This document shows positions 1 to 7,170 of a stretch of DNA of 64,000 bases, one piece after another; the stretch's first letter is position 1; the number at the start of each line of letters is the position of its first letter. The notes beneath the pieces were generated by a model. That model was not told the DNA's origin, did not search any database, and was given only the letters and a program-made list of their open reading frames with translations. The stretch lies in assembly GCF_018492665.1 (NCBI RefSeq), contig NZ_JAFVME010000008.1, forward strand, positions 1-64,000. Reading direction: 5' to 3'. The stretch is from Pedobacter sp. B4-66 (lineage in GTDB: Bacteria; Bacteroidota; Bacteroidia; Sphingobacteriales; Sphingobacteriaceae). Both the position numbers and the translations under genes were made by a program.

Positions 1-646
1 TTGGAGTATGAATATGCCCATGTATCCAATACAGCGGATTATATTTCGAAATCAAATCCTCAAGATTAGAAGCATATGCCGAAGTTACTGGATCATTTCT
101 GTATAATTCAGGAACCGATTTTATACTAGGTGCGTGATGTGTAATAACCACATTCTTATAATTTTTAGATTCTTCCAGACTTTCCTCCAACCATATTTTT
201 GAAAACTGGTGAATCTTATAGGTGTCTATAGATCTCAATTTAGAATAGGAAGGATCTCGACGAATTTGTTTGTAGTCATTCATTTTAGCTTGACAGATAA
301 TCCCATATTCAACTGGATTTCCAAACAACGAAAAGTCAGTCCATAAGGTTGTGCCATGGAATCTTATCCCGTCGAACTCAATTCTGTTATTTTCAAGAAC
401 GGTTACATTTGAGTCCCTTGATGCTTCGATGATCTTATGGAGCGTCTTTGGATATGAACCTTTGTAGTACTCATGATTACCAATAATATAAATTACAGGT
501 ATGCTTGGAATATATTTTTTAACCCATTCAACCCCTTTTGTCCCAAGATTGGTATCACCAGATAAAATGACAAGGTCAGCATTTTTAAAGTTCAGATCTG
601 AAATCCCAAACTCTTGATGTAGATCGCTAATAATCTGTATTCTCAT
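1..646 (-). CDS. calcineurin-like metallophosphoesterase (partial, C-terminus outside window)
   Basis: The minus-strand frame is open from an ATG at 646 to the window edge, about 215 residues. All canonical ligand blocks of the calcineurin-like phosphoesterase fold appear in order: SDLHQEF near the start, LSGDTN, IGNHEYY, ITHHAPS and a final GHIHTP at the edge. The family hydrolyses phosphoesters with two bound metal ions, and this compact form without a signal peptide is probably cytoplasmic. The substrate cannot be read from sequence. The start lies 2 nt beyond the stop of a small interrupted reading frame, which suggests a former operon. Family assignment is secure because of the complete motif set; specific function is unknown. 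Confidence 0.9.
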   Translation of the reverse strand, partial: MRIQIISDLHQEFGISDLNFKNADLVILSGDTNLGTKGVEWVKKYIPSIPVIYIIGNHEYYKGSYPKTLHKIIEASRDSNVTVLENNRIEFDGIRFHGTTLWTDFSLFGNPVEYGIICQAKMNDYKQIRRDPSYSKLRSIDTYKIHQFSKIWLEESLEESKNYKNVVITHHAPSIKSVPELYRNDPVTSAYASNLEDLISKYNPLYWIHGHIHTP

Positions 647-648
647 TT

Positions 649-798
649 TTAAGAGATGATATTACCATACTTATCAAGTTCTGCTTTACATTTAGAACAC
701 AATATTCTATACATACTATTTAAATTCGTAAACTAATCAATTGAGAAATATTCTCTTGTTACTTCATCTCTGGCGAATGTTGTTTTTTTAATTTTCAT
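649..798 (-). pseudogene. small CxxC protein gene interrupted by an in-frame amber codon
   Basis: Reading the minus strand from ATG 798 gives 49 codons ending in TAA at 649-651, with one TAG at codon 22. The downstream half contains CSKCKAELDKYG, a CxxC pair like half a zinc ribbon, and would start independently at an ATG at 714 (21 residues). The stop sits 2 nt before the metallophosphoesterase start, so translational coupling is plausible. It may be a decayed gene, a sequencing error or simply a 21-residue peptide. Its upstream and start region is repeated at 2664-2694. Confidence 0.35.
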
Positions 799-819
799 TC
801 AGAAGCGTTCTATTCGATT
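789..819. repeat. 31-nt direct repeat, copy A
   Basis: It matches 2664-2694 at 28 of 31 positions in the same orientation; the shared core is AGAAGCGTT-y-TATTCGATT preceded by TAATTTTCAT. On the minus strand both copies read into an ATG AAA ATT start. The two copies bracket about 1.85 kb carrying two hypothetical genes. Confidence 0.6.
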
Positions 820-935
820 AAATATAAAACTACAAAAAAGTAGAATGATGTTATATTTATATTCGTGTTAGAAACAATTAACGCTATACATCCTATTTGT
901 CTACATTTAGTCAACACAACCAGCAACAACAAACC

Positions 936-1466
936 ATGAGCAACAGGATTAAGCCGCTCTACCGCAAAGAAAACAAAGTATCCCTGTCAAGCAAATACAA
1001 TGTAAGGAAAGGAAGTGAGTACCGCTATGAAAGGCATACCAAGGCATTTCTGAACGACGACCGCAACCATAAACCGATGAACAGCGGCAAACACGGATAC
1101 GACTACACCCCACTATTCAAATTCCTGCTTTCCAAAGTTGGCAGCGACTGGGACCAAACCTACTCCGAAGCCAAAGCTAGGCTCAATGACCCCCTACCCA
1201 TATTCTGGATGGTTGCCCTACATGAATCAGAACGCAGGGATATAATACGAATCGGCGAATCCAGCTACTACTTCGGCCTATTTGTCGACACAAAGGGAAA
1301 GCTAGCCATCGTAAATCCCGACATCACCAGCACTGAGCTTCCAGAACCTTATCCCGGAGAAACACTTAGCTTCAATGGAATTGCCATTAACAAAGCAGAC
1401 AGCCAAACTGACGAACCTGAAAATACCGACATTAAAAATGATGAAACCAGCGAAGAGAAAAGCTAA
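936..1466 (+). CDS. hypothetical protein
   Basis: I do not recognise this 176-residue protein. It is hydrophilic with no signal peptide or membrane segment. It has a basic N-terminus, a central stretch with several aromatic residues (HGYDYTPLFKFLLSKVGSDW, then ESSYYFGLFVD) and a low-complexity acidic tail (DEPENTDIKNDETSEEKS). The frame also opens at a TTG at 897, 13 codons earlier, in a glutamine-rich leader; the ATG at 936 is the more conservative start. The base composition is richer in C than in the flanking DNA, which hints at a different history. It lies between the 31-nt direct repeats together with the gene at 1820. Confidence 0.6.
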   Translation: MSNRIKPLYRKENKVSLSSKYNVRKGSEYRYERHTKAFLNDDRNHKPMNSGKHGYDYTPLFKFLLSKVGSDWDQTYSEAKARLNDPLPIFWMVALHESERRDIIRIGESSYYFGLFVDTKGKLAIVNPDITSTELPEPYPGETLSFNGIAINKADSQTDEPENTDIKNDETSEEKS

Positions 1467-1666
1467 GCATCAAATGACTCGAGTAAACCCTTGCGTCAAA
1501 CGTACCGGATCAGCAGGAATCAACATCCTTACCCCCCAATCTTTCTAAAAGTCTTTTTGTTATGGCACAGAAATAATTAAAAGGGTCGGATCCACAAAAG
1601 GCGGATATTCGCTAATTTTGAAAACACAATACATGTCGAAAAACTGTTCGACCATCCTTTGGTCAA

Positions 1667-1710
1667 AGTCCATGTTGAGTCCATGGTAAGTCCATGGTGA
1701 GTCCATGTAT
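1667..1710. repeat. four tandem copies of an 11-bp unit
   Basis: Four consecutive units read AGTCCATGTTG, AGTCCATGGTA, AGTCCATGGTG and AGTCCATGTAT. The 11-bp period equals about one helical turn, so each copy presents the same face of the DNA. The array sits in the 353-bp gap between the genes ending at 1466 and starting at 1820. No convincing gene was seen in that gap; a 79-codon minus-strand frame there only traverses the repeats. Confidence 0.8.
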
Positions 1711-1819
1711 TCCCGAGAAAACCTTGGACTTGTCTTTCACTTTCATTAACTTCATAGTTCCTTTCTATCAAGCCGTTACCAAACCATTCTGCACGCTTAA
1801 TTTTAAACACTAACAAAGT

Positions 1820-2608
1820 ATGGGAAAATTTGATGGCAAATTTTTAAGAGGCACCGTTGGCGATGTCGTTTTTAAAAAGGTTCGCGATGAGCAAATCGTT
1901 CAAGGTAAAACCAAAAAAAAGAAAATAAAACAAACTCAGAATACCAAAAATGCGTCAACCACTTTTGGAAAGGCTAGCAATTTGGCGGCCGACATAAGAG
2001 TTGCGCTTTCACCAACTATTGGCCAATATGATAGCATGATGATTTCCCGGTTTACAGGCGAAACCACGCAAGTGCTTAATGCAGCTATTGTTCCCGGAAC
2101 AAAAGTATTCGATTTCTCTATTGCACCCTTCAACAGGTTTAATGGTTTTGAATTTAATAACACATCCCCCGTAAGAGATCGGTTTTTCGCTCAGCCATCG
2201 GTTACTGCAAGTAACAATGCGATTAAAATAGCTGTACCCGAGATGCAGATCCCCCAAGAATTAAGGTTCCCTTCTAGCGCTAAGAAATGTGTTTTAGCCT
2301 TTCAGGTTGCCTTGTTCGACCTCAAAAACAAACGCTATTTAGTGCAAGACGTTCAATATATTGAAATAAAGTACAAGTATAAACCCGAGGTTATACCTCC
2401 TGCAGAATTCAGCTTTGATGCTGAAGCAGGGTGCCTGTGTATAATAACACTTACCCTTCAATATATTACAGAAACCTTCTCTGGCAATTCAGTAATTAAC
2501 AATAAATCATTCAATCCTGCAGCCATATTAAAAGCATTTATGCTACCGGGAGTCGTAAGTGCAAGTAATACTAAACGCTGGAAAAGAATGTCATTCAAAG
2601 CAAATTAG
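1820..2608 (+). CDS. DUF6266-like hypothetical protein
   Basis: This is a 262-residue protein whose N-terminus, GKFLRGTVGDVVFKKVRDEQ, resembles the opening of the Bacteroidota DUF6266 family (short Gly-rich strand, then a VG-x-VV turn followed by a lysine-rich stretch). Family members have no assigned function. The rest is predicted to be beta-rich, with many aromatic and Asn residues and no signal peptide or transmembrane segment. The ATG at 1820 follows shortly after the 11-bp tandem array, which might be its regulatory region. It stands alone on its strand, inside the direct-repeat bracket. DUF6266 membership is from memory of the family's N-terminal pattern and is moderate. Confidence 0.65.
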   Translation: MGKFDGKFLRGTVGDVVFKKVRDEQIVQGKTKKKKIKQTQNTKNASTTFGKASNLAADIRVALSPTIGQYDSMMISRFTGETTQVLNAAIVPGTKVFDFSIAPFNRFNGFEFNNTSPVRDRFFAQPSVTASNNAIKIAVPEMQIPQELRFPSSAKKCVLAFQVALFDLKNKRYLVQDVQYIEIKYKYKPEVIPPAEFSFDAEAGCLCIITLTLQYITETFSGNSVINNKSFNPAAILKAFMLPGVVSASNTKRWKRMSFKAN

Positions 2609-2663
2609 CAATGATAGTGTGATTAAATTATCCCTTCTTGTAGTGCCTTTCTTGTTTCCTCTG

Positions 2664-2694
2664 TAATTTTCATGTAGAAGCGTTTTATTCGATT
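2664..2694. repeat. 31-nt direct repeat, copy B
   Basis: This is the second copy of the sequence at 789-819 (3 mismatches). On the minus strand it leads into a short frame, MKITEETRKALQEGII, that stops after 16 codons at 2623; this may be a truncated gene start or a peptide. Confidence 0.6.
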
Positions 2695-2756
2695 GTTAAT
2701 ATTAGTTAGATATTTTATAGAGTTTTAGCACCATTTCAGAAAGCAAAGTAAAGATC

Positions 2757-2784
2757 ACTTAGTGAATTATAAACAGCACTAAGT
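2757..2784 (-). terminator. hairpin over the stop codon of the OLD-like gene
   Basis: Perfect 8-bp arms ACTTAGTG (2757-2764) and CACTAAGT (2777-2784) enclose a 12-nt loop and overlap the stop codon at 2779-2781. The following T-rich tract is weak, so termination is only probable. Confidence 0.35.
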
Positions 2785-4548
2785 AAGTAGCCAAGTAATA
2801 CAATTCTGTATTTCAGTATGATCACCTGGCAACATGGTTGCTAGGGTGTTATTATCCAAACTATTCACAAATGCTGCCCAGACAACCTCATTCTTGCCTG
2901 ACAAATGAAGATGATCCTCAATCGTCCCCTTTCTCCAGACCCAAATATTGTGACTTTTCATCTTAGTACAAATATTTTCCAGATTAGTCGCAATCGAAGC
3001 AGATTTGGCCAATATTGCGAAAGCCTCTGCCGCAGTCACGGCTTGACTTTTTTCCGGCCAGCCATCCGGCCCAATAGTTATATTATTTGCATTAGCAATA
3101 TTGGCAAGTTCTGTCTTACAGGCCAAGATATCCACGTCACCCGCTACCAAATAACCCTCATCTATTCCTTTCTTCATTGCAAAGTCCAAATCAACCAAAG
3201 TCTTCACTGGTAAATCCATTACGCGTAAAACCTGCATAGTCTTTTTGGTATTACCCGATCCATTCATATTAACGAATGCTGTCTTATGATGAAGTAAACT
3301 ACATCCCATAACCTTTTCGATGATTAGCGGAAGCAAACGATTTTCCGTCTTCCCCTCGGCCAAAATCACCTTTTCAGAGAAGAGTATGTTGCTTGAATTT
3401 GTCAAAGAATATACAATGGAAATTTGGTGATTAGCATTAGCCTCAATCATTGGTACAGCCGCCTTAAGAGATTGCCGTTTGTGTGTGCCCAAACCTAAGC
3501 TCTTTCTCACCAAAATCGTACTACCAACATCTTTTGTAGTAATCATAAAAGGCGAATGTGTAGAAAATACCACCTGATATCCTTGTTCGGACAGAATCTT
3601 AAGAGACTGTCTCAATATCTCTATCCCTTGGGGATGCAAATAAAGCTCAGGCTCATCAATCAACAACAAAGTCGTTGTCAGGTTGACCTGACTAGCCAAC
3701 TTCAAATCTGCCAAGTGACGAATCAGGGCCATCTGAATCGAACGCTGCGCGCCATGTCCTAGAGCACCAACATCCTTATGATTAAGCACACCATCCTCGA
3801 AAACCTTAATGGTTCCTTTCTTAAAAACCTCCTTAAGCTCAGGAGTAGGAATGTGCACCTTTATGCTAATATTTGGAAAAAATGCATCAAGTTTCGCACT
3901 CACCTCATTATCAAACACACCCAATTCTGGTGCCCTATTAATCCCATCAACATCCAAAAGATTCTTGAGCCCCAGTAGAGCGGTATTGACCTGATCTCCG
4001 TATTGCATTTCAATAGGCTCGATCATTTCAGCCAAAAGCTTTCCAATGGTTGAGGATGCACTCGATTTGCTCACATCATCCTCCGCATTATCCATTGCCG
4101 CAATATGGATGGGCTCAGGAAAGAGGTCTTTTATCGCATTATCAATTCCAGCGGGATTATTGTCCCATGTTGTCCCATCAACTGGACTAAGGACCATCAG
4201 CTTTATCCCGCCTACAGCCTGTCCTGGAATATCTTGGATACGCCTAATAGTCAGTCGGTCGGCAACCAGATAAGGCTCTATCCTCGCCCGATGAAGCTGA
4301 TCAATATTCTGCAGGATCTGATCGGTAATCCCATCAATAGTGGCCGTCACAACGATTGAATTACCTACATCATTAAAAAACGCTGTAGGAAGTGATGACT
4401 TGCGCAGAACCCACTTGATTGCCTGCAGAATATTAGACTTACCAGCATTATTGTAACCAACAAGGGGTGTAAAGCTTTCAAACTCGAAACTATGATTCTT
4501 GATTGACTTAAAATTCTCTATTGTGATACTACTGATAATATGTCCCAT
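2779..4548 (-). CDS. OLD-family ATP-dependent nuclease (AAA ATPase + TOPRIM)
   Basis: The 589 residues match the overcoming-lysogenization-defect family. An N-terminal ABC/SMC-like ATPase has Walker A GYNNAGKS (31-38), a signature-like GHGAQRS (264-270), Walker B LLLIDEPELYLHP (294-306) and STHSPF (329-334). A C-terminal TOPRIM nuclease domain has ILAEGKTE (395-402) and LVDLDF (451-456), supplying the acidic metal ligands E398, D453 and D455. OLD proteins are DNA nucleases that act in phage defence. No UvrD-like helicase (GajB) gene is adjacent, so this fits a solitary class 1 OLD rather than Gabija; a PARIS-like fusion is a less likely alternative. It is divergent from the three-gene operon starting at 5005. 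Confidence 0.88.
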   Translation of the reverse strand: MGHIISSITIENFKSIKNHSFEFESFTPLVGYNNAGKSNILQAIKWVLRKSSLPTAFFNDVGNSIVVTATIDGITDQILQNIDQLHRARIEPYLVADRLTIRRIQDIPGQAVGGIKLMVLSPVDGTTWDNNPAGIDNAIKDLFPEPIHIAAMDNAEDDVSKSSASSTIGKLLAEMIEPIEMQYGDQVNTALLGLKNLLDVDGINRAPELGVFDNEVSAKLDAFFPNISIKVHIPTPELKEVFKKGTIKVFEDGVLNHKDVGALGHGAQRSIQMALIRHLADLKLASQVNLTTTLLLIDEPELYLHPQGIEILRQSLKILSEQGYQVVFSTHSPFMITTKDVGSTILVRKSLGLGTHKRQSLKAAVPMIEANANHQISIVYSLTNSSNILFSEKVILAEGKTENRLLPLIIEKVMGCSLLHHKTAFVNMNGSGNTKKTMQVLRVMDLPVKTLVDLDFAMKKGIDEGYLVAGDVDILACKTELANIANANNITIGPDGWPEKSQAVTAAEAFAILAKSASIATNLENICTKMKSHNIWVWRKGTIEDHLHLSGKNEVVWAAFVNSLDNNTLATMLPGDHTEIQNCITWLLT

Positions 4549-4720
4549 TATATATTTTGAGTTTACGTTATTTAAAGTTTATTGGAGTCGGTTTTACTTC
4601 ACCCCTCCCCCTGACCAGATTGCGATTAAGGGAAGTTAACTTAGCCAAATTACTATTTATTTTCAAATTCACTCTACCAAATGATCCAATAGCTGTATCT
4701 GTATAAACACGAAAAGACAG

Positions 4721-4754
4721 TGGTTAATCCCCCTATTGTTGAGTAGATTAACCA
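4721..4754. promoter_or_regulatory. inverted repeat in the divergent control region
   Basis: Perfect 9-bp arms TGGTTAATC (4721-4729) and GATTAACCA (4746-4754) are separated by 16 nt. It lies in the 456-bp gap between the divergent OLD-like gene and the GHKL gene. It could be an operator shared by both or a hairpin. Apart from this dyad and the fragment at 4773-4850, nothing else was seen in the gap. Confidence 0.4.
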
Positions 4755-4772
4755 ACACTAAAATTAAGAGTA

Positions 4773-4850
4773 TTATAGCTGATCGAGCAATGCCCTAATA
4801 TATTCAAGAATGTTATCGGGAATATCAGATGAGAGCTCTGTCTACTTCAT
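4773..4850 (-). pseudogene. possible short gene remnant
   Basis: From ATG 4850 the minus strand reads Met-Lys, TAG, then TELSSDIPDNILEYIRALLD followed by Gln-Leu and TAA. The amphipathic, protein-like sequence suggests a gene fragment with an early nonsense codon. It is very short and could be chance. Confidence 0.2.
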
Positions 4851-5004
4851 ATCAATTCCTTACGCTGTGCTAAACCTATACTGTTCAAGTTTATTCAACG
4901 CAAAGAAATCTACGAATACGCACATTATCCAATATAATTAGCACAATAGCTAAAAATACTAATATTTTTAGCTTATTTTACGCAATCAATTAATCTGAAA
5001 AGTG

Positions 5005-7104
5005 ATGAGAAATTTAAAGACTATTTATCTTAATTTAGAAAATTCAAAAAACGCTCAGAGAATGGATAATAAGGTAAGCATCAATAACAACAGTGTTGAC
5101 TCCGCTGGAATTACTAAAGACTATATGGAAGCGGTCTGTGAGCTGTTGTGGAATGGCTATGATGCAAACGCAACCGAAGTGAATATCGTATTTGACACAA
5201 ATCAGATAGGGACCATACACTGGCTTAGCATCATAGATAATGGAACGGGTATCAATCTTGGCAATCTGGATGAGACCTTTGGGGCATTCCTAGATTCGAT
5301 CAAACGAAATTCCTACCAGCGTTCGTCTTATACAAAAGGGAAAAAAGGTAAAGGTAGATTTTCGTTCATCGCACTTGCTTATGATGCCAAGTGGCAAACG
5401 ACTTTTCTTGACCAAGCAACATCAAAATACTGCACTTACGATATCACCATCAGCGCGAATAATAAAGATGTCTACAAAAACGACAATCAAATAAGTAGTG
5501 ATAAAGGTGCTACAGGAACCACGCTGACTCTAACGAATCTGCATGGGGTAACCGGATTTTCATTTCAGGCCGTCGATTTCATAAAATACCTGGAAAACGA
5601 ATTTGGCTGGTTTTTACTATTAAATAAAAAGAATAACTACAAGCTAAGCATTAACGGGGAACCGATTGAATACCAGAGAATTGTTGCCGACAGTGAAGAA
5701 ATACCTATGTTCATCACAGATGCTGATGGGACCAAGCATAAATTTGAAATTACTTATGTAAGATGGATGGAAAAGATTGGAGATAAATATTACTACTATT
5801 TCCTTAACGACGATAAAAGAGAAGTCTCAAAATCCCTCACTTCTTTCAATAACAACGCAATAAATTTTTATCACAGTCTTTACGTTGAATCAACGTTTTT
5901 CAACAATTTCATCCATTCGGATTCGGTCGAACCCGCAACCAGGATATTTGGTTCAAACAACGTCGGCCATGTTTATAAAACCCTTTACAAAGAGCTGCAG
6001 AAGATTGTTGCTGAAAAACAGAAATTATTCATCAGAGGCAACGCCGCTGACGAACTGATAGAGCGTTTTGAGCGTACAGGAGCTATCCCCTATTTCAGCG
6101 ATAACAAATATGAACAGGCGAAAAAGAAAGACCTAATCGAAGTTGTAAAGGAAATTTACTGTATCCAGCCAAAAATATTCAAAGGCTTGAACGAAACCCA
6201 AGAACGCACAAGCATCGGCTTTATAAACCTCTTGCTCGATACTGATGAAAGGGAAAACATTCTTTCGATCCTAGAGGGAATTGTCAATATTTCAAAAGAG
6301 GAAAGAGAAAACTTAGCCATTCTATTGCAGAAAACTTCCTTCGGCAGGATTACCAGAACCATTAACCTGATCGAAAGCCGTTTCCGAACAGTAGAACTTT
6401 TGAGAACACTGGTCTTTGATCTAAAAAAATTCACCAATGAGCGTGATCATATACAACATGCCATAGCAGAAAACTACTGGTTATTTGGTGAACAATTTCA
6501 TTTGGTGTCCTCTAATGAAGGATTCGAAAAACTTTTAGCTAACTACCTTAATATTCTCGACGGAGAAGAAGATAAATCTATAGAGAAAAGTAACGACATT
6601 GAAAAAAATAGGCGCCCAGATATATTTATGTGCCGCCAACGTAGTATTCCTGATGGATACAATCATGATGATGACATCGAAGAAAATATTATGGTCGAAC
6701 TGAAGCGCCCGAGTGTGACAATCGGAAAGGAACAGTTGCGACAAATAGATGATTACATGGATTACATTACAAGGCAGGAACAATTCAATTCAAAGACCAG
6801 AAGATGGAGGTTTTTCGTAATCAGCAATAAAGTTGACGACTATATTGAAAAGGAATACCTAGCATTTCAGGATAAGGGAAAGCGATACCTTGTAAAATCA
6901 TCAGGAAATATGGAAATCTTCGCTATGTCCTGGGATGATTTATTCCGCACTTTTACTACAAAGCACAAATTCCTGTTGGACAAACTGGAGTTTGATCAAA
7001 AATCAATAAAAGACGAATTGAAATCAAAGGGTATAAATTTGGATGTCAAAGTATCAGATGAACTGACAAAAATCATCAAGCTTAATGCCAAAGCAAATAC
7101 GTAA
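5005..7104 (+). CDS. GHKL (HSP90/MORC-like) ATPase fused to a Shedu-like PD-(D/E)XK nuclease domain
   Basis: The 699-residue protein starts best at ATG 5005; a GTG lies directly upstream. The N-terminal GHKL ATP-binding fold shows the N-box ELLWNGYDAN (about 46-55), the G1 box IIDNGTGI (76-83) and a glycine/lysine lid GKKGKGRFSF (112-121), as in HSP90, MutL and MORC proteins. A helical middle region follows. The C-terminus carries ENYWLFGEQF (490-499), then RRPDIF (D540) and MVELKRP (E566, K568). This spacing fits a PD-(D/E)XK nuclease of the DUF4263/Shedu type. GHKL ATPases of this kind occur in restriction-like defence loci. It is the first gene of a three-gene operon, 66 bp before the next. 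Domain calls are firm; the concerted function is inferred. Confidence 0.85.
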   Translation: MRNLKTIYLNLENSKNAQRMDNKVSINNNSVDSAGITKDYMEAVCELLWNGYDANATEVNIVFDTNQIGTIHWLSIIDNGTGINLGNLDETFGAFLDSIKRNSYQRSSYTKGKKGKGRFSFIALAYDAKWQTTFLDQATSKYCTYDITISANNKDVYKNDNQISSDKGATGTTLTLTNLHGVTGFSFQAVDFIKYLENEFGWFLLLNKKNNYKLSINGEPIEYQRIVADSEEIPMFITDADGTKHKFEITYVRWMEKIGDKYYYYFLNDDKREVSKSLTSFNNNAINFYHSLYVESTFFNNFIHSDSVEPATRIFGSNNVGHVYKTLYKELQKIVAEKQKLFIRGNAADELIERFERTGAIPYFSDNKYEQAKKKDLIEVVKEIYCIQPKIFKGLNETQERTSIGFINLLLDTDERENILSILEGIVNISKEERENLAILLQKTSFGRITRTINLIESRFRTVELLRTLVFDLKKFTNERDHIQHAIAENYWLFGEQFHLVSSNEGFEKLLANYLNILDGEEDKSIEKSNDIEKNRRPDIFMCRQRSIPDGYNHDDDIEENIMVELKRPSVTIGKEQLRQIDDYMDYITRQEQFNSKTRRWRFFVISNKVDDYIEKEYLAFQDKGKRYLVKSSGNMEIFAMSWDDLFRTFTTKHKFLLDKLEFDQKSIKDELKSKGINLDVKVSDELTKIIKLNAKANT

Positions 7105-7170
7105 ATGTTGATCTCGTATTTTTAGCATCTCTATATTAACAAAAGCCAACGCTCACCAAAAACCATCCAA

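Noticed and set aside
1577-1816. 79-codon minus-strand frame between the two hypothetical genes
   Set aside because: It crosses the 11-bp tandem repeat, which supplies its SerThrTrp-like repetition, and has no recognised features.
2779-4548. Gabija system (GajA plus GajB)
   Set aside because: The OLD-like protein would fit GajA, but no UvrD-like helicase gene is adjacent on either side.
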